Positions 1 through 7,056 are shown, counted from the first letter of the stretch. The stretch is 11,012 bases of DNA from UBA7328 sp002471345 (GCA_964011275.1 CAXGOB010000116.1:1-11012); one strand, 5' to 3'. Numbers and translations: made by a program. Notes: generated from the letters alone by a model not told the origin.

Positions 1-2
1 CT

Positions 3-185
3 CTATTCCCATTTCAAAAGGTGGTATTGATCCGTATTCTTAATGGCAATCTCCATGGTTAGGGATGGAAAAATTTGAATGTTGGCAAATTGATCCAAAG
101 TAGAATAAGCCTCTTCCTTGATTTTCACTGCAATGATTCTTTAGGTCACAAGTTTTCTATTGTTCCAACCACCATATCGCATCAT
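3..185 (-). pseudogene. Decayed coding remnant of unknown family, with in-frame TAA
   Basis: Reading minus from an ATG at 185-183, one frame gives 'MMRYGGWNNRKLVT', an in-frame TAA at 143-141, then 'RIIAVKIKEEAYSTLDQF' and about 26 more protein-like residues ending in 'YHLLKWE' and a TAG at 5-3. Composition after the stop (alternating charged and hydrophobic residues, no low-complexity runs) resembles real coding sequence, and the frame is kept across the stop. I do not recognise the family. It lies just downstream of the GH130 gene, same strand, in a different frame. It may be the tail of a gene whose front was lost, or the run may be fortuitous. The coding impression is visual only. Confidence 0.33.
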
Positions 186-205
186 ATTTCAAATGACCAG
201 GCAGT

Positions 206-1294
206 CTAATCTCTAACCGCCACAGCAATTTTAGAATCAGCCGTTCCGTAGTATAAGAACCACTTTTCTTTGAAGAATACCAAACCTTCCACAAAACAAA
301 TTTCATTAACTTCCCCTACCCTTTCGTAATCTTTATCGGGATGAATAAAATGCTCTGTCATTCTATCTTTCAGTTGATATGGTCGAGTTTTTTCAAATAA
401 AGCTTGTCCGGCAGCATAGGTCCCAACAGGAAGTGATTCATCATTATATTCTTTAGCATTCATTGAATTATAGATGAGTAATATTCCATCCTCCTGAAGA
501 AGTGCAAAAGGGCCAGGTTCTACAAGTCTACTATCAAAAAAGCCTCGTCTTGGGTGTAACACAGAAATCTTTTTATCCAATTGAGTATCTTCTAAAACAT
601 CCCAAACTTTAAGGTCATCAGAAGTGGCTATAAACAACTCTGTATCACCAAAATACATCCAATATTTACCATCTATCTTGGTAGCAATAATTCTATTGCC
701 CTCTAACCTTGACACGATTGCACCTGCTTTGGACCATGTATTTAAATACTTTCCTTCACCCAAAACAGGTCCATGTTTAGTCCAAGTATGTAGATCAATG
801 CTGGATGCAATAAACAATCTAGCAACTTTGCCATCATAGGCAGTATAGGTAAGAATATATTCGCCGCTTTCAGACTCTACAATTCTTGGGTCTTCCACCC
901 CTCCAGGCCATTCATATCCAATCATATCATCATTAGCTGGATAAAAGATTGGTTCTGATTCTTTTTTAAAATTTAGTCCATCCTCACTTATTGCAAGTCC
1001 AAGACGTGATGTCATGTCTTCGTCTTGCGCTCTGTAGACTAGATACACTTTGTTATCCTTAACAAAAGCAGTAGGATTCAAGACATTCCTTGCCTCCCAT
1101 TGAATTACACTATCTCTTTTGGGACATAGAAAAGTTTGCCCTTTATCTGGAAACAATATTGGATTGAGTTCATCTTGTTTATTAAACCCAATCAATGGCC
1201 AAGTTGCATTTTGAGGGTCGGATGGCATGTGACAACTTGAAAAGGCTATTGCCAACATAAAATTGTAAATGACTAATTTGCTATATAATTTCAT
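206..1294 (-). CDS. GH130-family glycosidase / mannoside phosphorylase, predicted lipoprotein
   Basis: Five-bladed beta-propeller enzyme of glycoside hydrolase family 130, acting on beta-mannosides by phosphorolysis or, in some subfamilies, hydrolysis. Visible family signatures: 'NP' (residues 73-74) with 'VYLVYRA' shortly after; 'SRLGLAISEDG' (about 96-106); 'GGVEDPRI' (131-138), whose Asp135 is the expected general acid; 'YILTYTAYDG'; 'EPGP' and 'GILLIYN' mid-protein; and a C-terminal 'WFLYYGTADSKIAVA'. The N-terminus has a short hydrophobic segment ending 'AIAFSSC' with Cys21 as likely lipidation site, so the enzyme is probably anchored in the periplasm or outer membrane; the lipobox is slightly atypical (Phe at -3). 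I chose ATG at 1294; a GTG six bases upstream (1300) is possible. Length 362 aa fits the family. It starts 78 bp after the end of mqo on the same strand, so co-transcription is possible without an obvious functional link. No SusC/SusD genes are in view. Phosphorylase versus hydrolase cannot be settled by eye. Confidence 0.88.
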   Translation of the reverse strand: MKLYSKLVIYNFMLAIAFSSCHMPSDPQNATWPLIGFNKQDELNPILFPDKGQTFLCPKRDSVIQWEARNVLNPTAFVKDNKVYLVYRAQDEDMTSRLGLAISEDGLNFKKESEPIFYPANDDMIGYEWPGGVEDPRIVESESGEYILTYTAYDGKVARLFIASSIDLHTWTKHGPVLGEGKYLNTWSKAGAIVSRLEGNRIIATKIDGKYWMYFGDTELFIATSDDLKVWDVLEDTQLDKKISVLHPRRGFFDSRLVEPGPFALLQEDGILLIYNSMNAKEYNDESLPVGTYAAGQALFEKTRPYQLKDRMTEHFIHPDKDYERVGEVNEICFVEGLVFFKEKWFLYYGTADSKIAVAVRD

Positions 1295-1372
1295 TAGCAC
1301 CTAAGCTAGTTAAAATTCTTTTGCGCTTTGAAGCATTTCAAAAAAGATCAGAAAAATTTAGGAAATTAAAAT

Positions 1373-2851
1373 CTAAAGTAGTTTCAATATATGACTCGTA
1401 CGATCTCTAGTATTCGCACATAAATCAGCATCCATAATCAGTGATTCTCCATATGATGGAATCATTTTCTTAATACCTCTGATCCAATCTTTCCCTTCCA
1501 TTTCATTCGGAAACATCTTGGTCAATAAATTGAGCATGATGGAAACCGAAGTAGATGCACCTGGAGAAGCTCCTAAGAGAGCCGTAAGAGTGCCATCTTC
1601 AGAAGAGACCACCTATGTACCAAACTGAAGTCTCCCTCCTTTATCATCGTCCTCTTTGATTATTTGCACTCTTTGCCCAGCCGTAATATTGTCCCAGTCA
1701 TTAATATCAGCTTCAGGATAATAAGACAACAAAAATTCAAATCTGTCCTCTTTACTCTGCATCACTTGATTGATTAGATATTGAGTAAGAGGAATATTTT
1801 GAACTCCTGCAGAGAGCATAGGCCATACATTGTGCATTTCTACCGATAGAAAAAGATCCATGTAAGAACCTTCCTTTAAAAACTTCGTACTAAATCCTGC
1901 ATATGGACCAAATAGTAGTGACCTTTTACCATCAATCCATCTGGTGTCTAAATGAGGTACTGACATCGGTGGAGATCCTACAGCAGCTTTTCCATACACC
2001 TTTGCTTCATGTCTATTAATTACATCTTCATTATTACAAACTAAAAACTGACCACTCACAGGAAACCCTCCAAATCCTTTTCCCTCTGGGATTTCAGATT
2101 TATCCAATAATGTCAATGCTCCTCCTCCTGCTCCTATAAATATATAATCTGCTAAAATATCGTCCTCTTTACAATTTTTCATAGCACGAGCATCCACTTT
2201 CCATCTACCATCTGGCATTCTAGTTAGATCCTCTACTTCTCTGCCTAAGGCAACTTCTACATTATCACAAGTACTGAGATAGTGAATCATGGAGCGTGTT
2301 AAATCTCCAAAATTTACATCAGTTCCTATGTCCATCCTAGTAGCCGCCATAGGATGTTCATGAATCCTTCCATCCATCATTAATGGTACCCAATGAGCCA
2401 CTTCATCCATATCATGGGAGTATATCATATCACTGAAAATAGGATAGTCGACCATTGCATTGTATCTATTCACTAGAAATGAAACATTGTCTTCCCCCCA
2501 AACAAAACTCATATGCGGTAGATCATTGATACAAGGCTTATCCATTGGAAGTTTTCCAGTTTCTATTAGGTATGCCCAGAGTTGTTTTGATTCTTCAAAC
2601 TGTTGTGCAATTTTTAATGCTTTGGTAAGATCAACTTTACCATTCATCATTGGAGTATAATTTAACTCACAGAATGAGGAATGCCCTGTACCCGCATTAT
2701 TCCACGCATCAGAACTTTCAGCCGCTACTTTATCTAACCTTTCCAGTATAGTAATATGTGCAAATGGTAATAGTTGCTTGATTAAAATACCTAGAGTAGC
2801 ACTCATGATCCCAGCACCAATTAAAACGATTTTAGGATTCTCATTTTTCAT
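1373..2851 (-). pseudogene. mqo: Malate:quinone oxidoreductase, interrupted by in-frame TAG
   Basis: Membrane-associated FAD enzyme that oxidises malate to oxaloacetate and passes electrons to quinone (TCA cycle and respiratory chain). Residues 1-412 show the family clearly: dinucleotide-binding 'IVLIGAGIMSATLG' at 8-21, 'DAWNNAGTGHSSFCELNYTP', 'FGDLTRSMIHYL', 'FIGAGGGAL', 'FGGFPVSGQFLVC', 'KVYGKAAVGSPPMSVPHLDT', 'LLFGPYAGFSTKFLK'. The frame then hits TAG at 1615-1613 just after 'GGRLQFGT' and continues in the same frame with 'VVSSEDGTLTALLGASPGAS', the conserved C-terminal motif. In E. coli Mqo (from memory) this position is Glu in 'LQFGTEVVSS', so a single GAG-to-TAG change explains it. Rejoined length is about 492 aa, normal for shorter Mqo proteins. 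A 412-aa product would lack the GASPGAST segment and is unlikely to be active. A GTG directly follows the stop, so re-initiation is formally possible. The start ATG at 2851 has AGGGA about 8 nt upstream, a rare good ribosome site here. Sequencing error and readthrough remain alternatives. Confidence 0.85.
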
Positions 2852-3069
2852 TTAAGTTCCCTCATTTACTCAATCTATATTAAAAAGGTATTTGCCCATA
2901 GTGTGTAGTCCTTCCTATTTTCAATAATAGTTAAAGATGAACTTATTATCGTATACCATTTGATCTTTTAAGATTGGAATTGGTGTAAATAGTGTATTTA
3001 AATCAACATTAGATACTGACTATTTTAGAATTTACTACTTTTCACATCACAATGGATGTAAAAAACTAA

Positions 3070-4167
3070 ATGAAAGAAATACGATCCATACTACAACAAT
3101 ACGACAAGATAAAATCTACCAATAAAAAAATGGCTCTGGCCACAGTGGTATACGTGGAAGGATCGTCTTATAGAAGGGAAGGTGCTCGTATGCTTGTGGT
3201 GGAAGACGGCACCTGGATAGGTGGTATCAGTGGAGGGTGTCTCGAAGGAGATGCCTTACGTAAGGCAAAAAATGCGATAGTGAAAGATCAGTCGTCAATT
3301 GTAAGGTATGATACCCGTGAAGAAGATGCTTTTCAGATTGGTGTAGGTCTTGGATGTAATGGAATTATTGATGTATTGATCACTCCATTGGGAAATGAAA
3401 CCAATAACACAATCAATATTCTAAAAGACTGTGTGAATTCAAGAATAGCTAATGTTTTAATCACTTTCATTGATCCTGTAGATCGCAATTCTATAGGAGA
3501 CATGATATTAGGGAAGGAAAACATATTACAACAACACATCGGTAATCAGCATATTATTGATCTTCTTGGAATTGAACTTGATCTTATCAAGGAAGAACAA
3601 AAATCCAAAATCTATCGATTTGAAGAATCTGGTAATTTTTCAAAAGTGTTTTTAGAATTTCTCCCTCCCGAGACTCGGCTTATTCTTTTTGGTGGTAACT
3701 ACGACATCTATCCATTAGTTGATATTGCTAATGATATAGGCTGGGAAGCAACCGTGGTATACAATCCACAAAAAGTAGACAAATCACTTTTTGACAAAGC
3801 AAAAGTTGTTTCCAATAAGAGCAAAAACCTAAATTTTGATCGTCACACTGCAGCGATTCTAATGGCTCATGACTATAAGACGGATATGCAGAATTTGCAA
3901 TTGCTATTAGATTCTGATATAGGATATATAGGAATGTTAGGGCCGAAAGTTAGAAGTCAAAAAATATTCAATGAACTGTCATCAAGTAATATCAATATTT
4001 CAAAATCTGACCACCTTAAGATTCATGCTCCTATAGGACTTGACACTGGTGCCACCTCTCCGGAAGAAATTGCAATTGCTATGGTGGCAGAAATTAGGGC
4101 TTTCTATTCACAAAGAGATGGTGGATTTCTGAGAGATCGGTCGGAAACGATCCATGAAAGACCGTAA
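3070..4167 (+). CDS. XdhC/CoxI family protein (molybdoenzyme maturation factor)
   Basis: XdhC/CoxI proteins bind molybdenum cofactor, aid its sulfuration and help insert it into xanthine-dehydrogenase-type or CO-dehydrogenase-type hydroxylases in the cytoplasm. The N-terminal XdhC_CoxI domain is visible at about residues 10-105: 'MALATVVYVEGSSYRREGAR', then 'GGISGGCLEGDALRKA' (51-66) with the conserved Cys57, and 'GVGLGCNGIIDVLI' (91-104). A C-terminal Rossmann-like XdhC domain spans about 203-345: 'LILFGGNYDIYPLV' (204-217), 'IGYIGMLGPKVRSQKI' and the terminal 'IHAPIGLDTGATSPEEIA' motif. Full length for the family (365 aa). The ATG at 3070 has no clear ribosome site, as is usual for the phylum. 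It is divergent from mqo across 218 bp and precedes the DUF4407 gene by 128 bp. Odd: no xanthine dehydrogenase, CO dehydrogenase or MocA-type cytidylyltransferase gene is in the window, so its client is elsewhere or unknown. Confidence 0.9.
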   Translation: MKEIRSILQQYDKIKSTNKKMALATVVYVEGSSYRREGARMLVVEDGTWIGGISGGCLEGDALRKAKNAIVKDQSSIVRYDTREEDAFQIGVGLGCNGIIDVLITPLGNETNNTINILKDCVNSRIANVLITFIDPVDRNSIGDMILGKENILQQHIGNQHIIDLLGIELDLIKEEQKSKIYRFEESGNFSKVFLEFLPPETRLILFGGNYDIYPLVDIANDIGWEATVVYNPQKVDKSLFDKAKVVSNKSKNLNFDRHTAAILMAHDYKTDMQNLQLLLDSDIGYIGMLGPKVRSQKIFNELSSSNINISKSDHLKIHAPIGLDTGATSPEEIAIAMVAEIRAFYSQRDGGFLRDRSETIHERP

Positions 4168-4295
4168 TATAATACGCGCTATTACTATCAATCAAAAAGA
4201 TTAATCACTTCGTCGAATAATATTCTACCTTTTTAAGTCGTCTTTTAACTTCATTCAACCTTAGGCTGTATTCTATTTATCACAAAAATGTCATC

Positions 4296-5438
4296 ATGAA
4301 ATCACTGAAAGAGTTTTTTATCTTTTGTTCAGGGGCTAATCGCTCTATCCTAAATCGTACACCCACCGAAGTCAACAAATATGTTGGTATCGGTGCTACC
4401 ATATTCTTCACAGGAGTATTTGCCGCTATTGCTGCTGCATATGCGCTTTATACTGTGTTTGATAGTATGTGGCTTATTGTTCCTATTGCTATTGCATGGG
4501 GTCTTATGATTTTCAACTTAGACAGGTTCATAGTGAGTACTATGAAGAAAAAAGGATCATTTGGTAGAGACTTTACCTCTGCAGCACCGAGGTTAGTTTT
4601 AGCATTGCTCATTGCAATCGTCATAGCAAAACCATTAGAGCTAAAAATATTCGAATCGGAAATAGAGTCAGAACTAGTGCTGATGCAGCAGGAAAATTAT
4701 AGAGCGCAAGATGACCTTGTGAAAGCCCGATATGGTGCCGATATAGATAGTTTGAAGTCTGAAGTAGCTATACTTTCAAGTGCGATTACTGCTAAACAAA
4801 ATGAAAGAAACTTATTGGTCAATGAAGCTGTGAAAGAAGCAGATGGTACAGGAGGATCACAAAGACGAAATTTAGGCCCAATATACCGAACAAAGAAAGC
4901 CGCCGCGGATAATGTTCAAGGTGAATTGGATGCACTAACTACAGCAAATACTGCTCTCATCAATCAAAAATCAGAGCAAATTAATCGGCTGGAAACAAGT
5001 AAGTCTGATGAATTGGCTGCACTTCAAAGAGTAAGTTTAAGTGGGTTTGCTGCGAGAGTTGAGGCCTTAGATCGTGCTTCTGCCAAATCAAGAGCCATTT
5101 TTATTGCAAGTATATTTATCACATTGCTTTTTATCGCGGTTGAGACTGCTCCAGTCATCACTAAATTAATATTAGAAAGAAGTCCATATGATTACAGTCT
5201 AGACAAGCATGAGGCCCTATTTGCAATGAGTCATGAAAAGTTTTCATCTCAAAAAGTATATCCAGTTACCAACGAAGCTAAATTTGACAGAGAAACAAGT
5301 GACTACAAAACAAAGTTATCTATTAAGGCTGAGAAAGAATTAGCTGATGCCGCTGTGAGAGAAAGAATAGAAGAACTGAAAGGGCAAACCAGATTGTCAA
5401 GAGGGTTCTTAAGTCAATCTTCTTTGCTTGGCACTTAG
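4296..5438 (+). CDS. DUF4407 domain membrane protein with long coiled coil
   Basis: Inner-membrane protein of the DUF4407 family, of unknown function, common in Bacteroidota. Three hydrophobic segments are visible near the N-terminus (about residues 33-53, 57-75 and 97-112), with 'NLDRFIV' between the second and third and 'AKPLELKIFE' after the third, both typical of the family. A long charged, heptad-like region follows (about 121-246), carrying the family segment 'EADGTGGSQRRNLGPIYRTK' (181-200). A fourth hydrophobic segment (about 267-286, 'FITLLFIAVETAPVI') precedes 'SPYDYSLDK' and a charged tail. The layout suggests a membrane-anchored coiled coil. Start is ATG at 4296; an ATG at 4288 is out of frame. 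The stop TAG (5436-5438) falls inside the first bases of the putative IS110 inverted repeat, so the last few residues ('SSLLGT') could have been altered by the insertion. Overall length, 380 aa, looks near normal. Confidence 0.87.
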   Translation: MKSLKEFFIFCSGANRSILNRTPTEVNKYVGIGATIFFTGVFAAIAAAYALYTVFDSMWLIVPIAIAWGLMIFNLDRFIVSTMKKKGSFGRDFTSAAPRLVLALLIAIVIAKPLELKIFESEIESELVLMQQENYRAQDDLVKARYGADIDSLKSEVAILSSAITAKQNERNLLVNEAVKEADGTGGSQRRNLGPIYRTKKAAADNVQGELDALTTANTALINQKSEQINRLETSKSDELAALQRVSLSGFAARVEALDRASAKSRAIFIASIFITLLFIAVETAPVITKLILERSPYDYSLDKHEALFAMSHEKFSSQKVYPVTNEAKFDRETSDYKTKLSIKAEKELADAAVRERIEELKGQTRLSRGFLSQSSLLGT

Positions 5439-6494
5439 AATATGTAATAAGTGATCAAATAACTCAACCCTTTTGTTTTTTTTGCTTGGTGGAAGAGAAT
5501 TGTTTACAAGCACAATCAATAAATTGTACCTATAGATTGCATTATGATTCCTATGATAAAACCAAATGTTATTAATTAAAAGCATTGAATTCTTTACCTG
5601 ATCAACTTTACGTTCAAAATATGTCTTTAAGCCATGATCATAACGAGCTGCAGATAGTGCGCACATATGGAGTAAAGACTTCAGCTTTTTGTTTGCCATA
5701 AAATGTACTCTTGGCTTTTTCTTGACACTTTTACCCGAAGTATATTGAAATGGAACCACTCCACAATAAGAAGCTAACTGCTTTGGATTACTACACTTGG
5801 TAAAAAGATTTGTTGCTGTCATAAGATAAAGAGCTGTAATTCTACCACTCCCTGTTACTGAGTTCACCATTTCAAAGACTTCAGTTAGCCGACTATCTTT
5901 CTTGACTATCAGAGCTAGTTTCTCATCTATTGTATTGACATTCTTTGCGATATTCGAAATTGAACTTTCTATATTATATCTGATCATTTTGTAAGATTCG
6001 GGATCAAACTTCTTTAACTCAGTCAGATATTTTTTTAAGCCTTGTCTCGCTTTAACCAACTTCTCTCTCATTGCTAGCAGTGCCTTTACTCTTTCTAAAC
6101 TTGAAGATTACAACTTATATAATTGAGCTTTATCTCGAAATCTTGAAACATATTGAGCAATTCTAAGGGAATCCACTTTATCAGTCTTTCCTCGTTGTAT
6201 TCCCATCGAGTGCTTGATTATATACGGCATTTCAAACCAAACATCAGCTTTCTTCTTCAGCAGAGAACTCATAATAAGTGATCCATACAACCCAGTATGT
6301 TCTATACAAAAAAGAACATTTTTAAGCCTAACCTTTTTCTTGGATAAGAATATCAGTAGTTCCATTGATCCTTTTATAGAATTTACCACTTGTATGTACT
6401 CTATTCGACAACTTTCTCCATCAAATATCACGCTTACATCAAGTGTTAATTTGGACACATCAATTCCTACAAATTGTTTAAAATCTTTAATCAT
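5409..6494 (-). pseudogene. IS110-family DEDD/serine transposase, interrupted by in-frame TAA
   Basis: RNA-guided recombinase of the IS110 family: an N-terminal RuvC-like DEDD domain plus a C-terminal Transposase_20 domain with a catalytic serine. First segment (128 aa): 'FVGIDVSK' with Asp12, 'FCIEHTGLYG' with Glu65, 'GKTDKVDSLRIAQY' with Asp105 and Asp108, so all four acidic residues are present. TAA at 6110-6108 follows 'AQLYKL'; the same frame continues 'SSSLERVKALLAMREKLVKA' without indel. Second segment: coiled-coil linker, then 'VNSVTGSGRITALYLM', 'NPKQLASYCGVVPFQYTSGK' (candidate catalytic Ser in TSG), 'ALSAARYDHGLKTYFERKV'. After 'LLINNI' the usual short tail is unclear: 'WFYHRNHNAIY' looks like extra sequence before 'NLLIVLVNNSLPPSKKNK'. 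The frame runs out of the element and 30 bp into the antisense of the DUF4407 gene, so the native stop has been lost or the element end is further left. Internal ATG at 6071 could only make the C-terminal part. Confidence 0.85.
5435..5441. repeat. Candidate right-end inverted repeat of IS110 element
   Basis: TTAGAAT here is the exact inverse complement of ATTCTAA at 6686-6692. The pair flanks the transposase at the distances expected for the element ends. Seven bases can match by chance, and IS110-group elements usually lack terminal repeats; the position rather than the length is the argument. Confidence 0.33.
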
Positions 6495-6501
6495 TAAATG
6501 T

Positions 6502-6521
6502 TTTTGACAACCATGTCAAAA
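6502..6521. repeat. Perfect 8-bp hairpin just upstream of the transposase start
   Basis: TTTTGACA (6502-6509) and TGTCAAAA (6514-6521) are perfect inverse complements around the 4-base loop ACCA. The hairpin ends 7 bp before the transposase ATG (6494-6492). On the minus-strand RNA it could close the 3' end of a bridge RNA or restrict ribosome access to the transposase start. Confidence 0.5.
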
Positions 6522-6602
6522 CGATATTTCTAAACCTTAATAATAGGCCTATGTGCCTTAATTCCTATCTGATACACGTTCTAACATCCGATAAAGACTC
6601 TT

Positions 6603-6632
6603 ATCATAACCTAGGACCTAACTCCTTGTCAA
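6603..6632 (-). promoter_or_regulatory. Sigma70-like promoter candidate towards the transposase
   Basis: On minus, TTGACA (6632-6627) is followed after 18 bases by TATGAT (6608-6603), predicting a start near 6596 and transcription through the rest of the left end into the transposase (ATG at 6494). The match is to the proteobacterial consensus; Bacteroidota primary sigma factors prefer TTTG and TAnnTTTG, so in the native host this may be fortuitous. Confidence 0.28.
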
Positions 6633-6662
6633 ATAGTTGATACGCCTTTATTGGTAGGTTAT
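6606..6662. repeat. 8-bp inverted repeat enclosing 41 bases in the IS left end
   Basis: ATAACCTA (6606-6613) and TAGGTTAT (6655-6662) are exact inverse complements. On minus-strand RNA they would close a large stem-loop, a plausible scaffold for an exposed guide loop. A smaller 5-bp stem, GATAA/TTATC (6590-6605), sits directly beside it. Confidence 0.4.
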
Positions 6663-6665
6663 AGT
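6637..6665 (+). promoter_or_regulatory. Outward-facing promoter candidate in the IS left end
   Basis: On plus, TTGATA (6637-6642), 17 bases, then TATAGT (6660-6665): each box matches the sigma70 consensus at five of six bases with ideal spacing. It points out of the element towards the SRPBCC fragment and gabT-gabD, and could replace the promoter those genes lost. The same caution about Bacteroidota promoter preference applies. Confidence 0.28.
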
Positions 6666-6667
6666 TT

Positions 6668-6687
6668 ATCCACATTAACTTGTGGAT
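6668..6687. repeat. 7-bp hairpin at the outer edge of the IS left end
   Basis: ATCCACA (6668-6674) and TGTGGAT (6681-6687) are perfect inverse complements around a 6-base loop. It lies at the presumed left terminus, next to the candidate terminal repeat. IS110 family ends are often marked by subterminal hairpins; the role here is unproven. Confidence 0.45.
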
Positions 6688-6692
6688 TCTAA
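6686..6692. repeat. Candidate left-end inverted repeat of IS110 element
   Basis: ATTCTAA pairs with TTAGAAT at 5435-5441. It lies 18 bp before the likely start of the truncated SRPBCC gene and at the outer edge of the non-coding left end. It overlaps the last two bases of the hairpin at 6668-6687. Confidence 0.33.
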
Positions 6693-6709
6693 AGAAAAAA
6701 GAAGTAAAA

Positions 6710-7051
6710 ATGCATGAACCCAATGATAATTCCTCATCTAGTTTTAATCTCGAATTCACCTTTTTCGGAGATGTCTTTGAAGAGATTATTGATTGGAATC
6801 CTCCAATCAGATATGTTTACACCGCACAAGGAGACGGCTTTCCAATAAAAAATTATTTAGGGCATTTTGAAATATATAAAGAAGGCTCAGACAAAGGCAC
6901 ATTGAAATGGAACATGCATTATAGTCATGTAGAAGGTCAGCATTATAAAAAGATCATTCCTGTGATTCTACCACCCATCATTGAAGAAAGCATTAATCTT
7001 CTCAGCCCAATGGTGAGTGGTGTTTGGTCTAAAAGGATAGTACACAATTGA
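6710..7051 (+). CDS. C-terminal fragment of a SRPBCC-fold protein
   Basis: The START/SRPBCC (Bet v1-like, polyketide cyclase/dehydrase-type) fold binds hydrophobic ligands. The recognisable part is the second half: 'FGDVFEEIIDWNPPIRYVYT' (about residues 19-38), 'GFPIKNYLGHFEIY', 'GTLKWNMHYSH', and a C-terminal amphipathic helix 'PPIIEESINLL'. Family members are normally about 140-160 aa with an N-terminal strand and two helices before this point; only 18 residues precede it here (113 aa total from ATG at 6710). The missing part coincides with the IS110 left end, so the gene appears truncated by insertion and deletion. An in-frame TAG at 6662 limits extension; a TTG at 6680 is a poor alternative start. 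The stop at 7049-7051 is 5 bp before the gabT ATG, so it was the first gene of the gab operon. A fold without its first part is probably not functional. Confidence 0.68.
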   Translation: MHEPNDNSSSSFNLEFTFFGDVFEEIIDWNPPIRYVYTAQGDGFPIKNYLGHFEIYKEGSDKGTLKWNMHYSHVEGQHYKKIIPVILPPIIEESINLLSPMVSGVWSKRIVHN

Positions 7052-7056
7052 TAATT

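Larger units (their letters stand above)
5435..6692 (-). mobile_element. IS110-family insertion sequence (boundaries tentative)
   Basis: The element is defined by an IS110-type transposase on minus, about 200 bp of non-coding DNA upstream of it, and almost none downstream, the arrangement of the IS110 group (long left end, very short right end). I place the ends at a 7-bp inverted pair, TTAGAAT (5435-5441) and ATTCTAA (6686-6692), giving about 1.26 kb, a normal size. IS110 elements do not usually make terminal inverted repeats or target duplications, so this choice is tentative. The left end abuts a gene missing its 5' portion, and the right end abuts the stop codon of the DUF4407 gene, so an adjacent deletion or rearrangement accompanied or followed insertion. 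The transposase frame is broken, so this copy is probably immobile unless helped in trans. Confidence 0.6.
6495..6692 (-). ncRNA. Candidate IS110 left-end bridge RNA region
   Basis: In IS110-group elements the non-coding left end upstream of the recombinase encodes a structured bridge RNA whose loops pair with donor and target DNA. This stretch is the only non-coding part of the element, is about 198 bp (a typical size), lies upstream of the transposase on the same strand and contains no open frame of note. It holds several inverted repeats that could form stems on the minus-strand RNA: 6502-6521, 6543-6552, 6590-6605, 6606-6613 with 6655-6662, and 6668-6687. I cannot fold it or assign target- and donor-binding loops by eye, so location is the main support. 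Confidence 0.4.

Noticed and set aside
1327..1342. 6-bp hairpin TTTGAA/TTCAAA between mqo and the GH130 gene as a terminator
   Set aside because: No T-run follows on the transcribed minus strand, the stem is AT-rich and weak, and the two genes may be co-transcribed.
1373..1612. Separate 79-aa gene starting at GTG directly after the mqo stop
   Set aside because: It is the C-terminus of Mqo in the same frame; treating it as an independent gene ignores the conserved motif continuity.
4164..4185. Inverted repeat GTAATA/TATTAC at the end of xdhC as a terminator
   Set aside because: Only six weak pairs with no following T-run; it overlaps the stop codon and is probably chance.
6680..6709. TTG start extending the SRPBCC fragment by ten codons
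   Set aside because: The extension is Lys-rich, lies across the presumed IS end and matches no SRPBCC N-terminus; ATG at 6710 is simpler.
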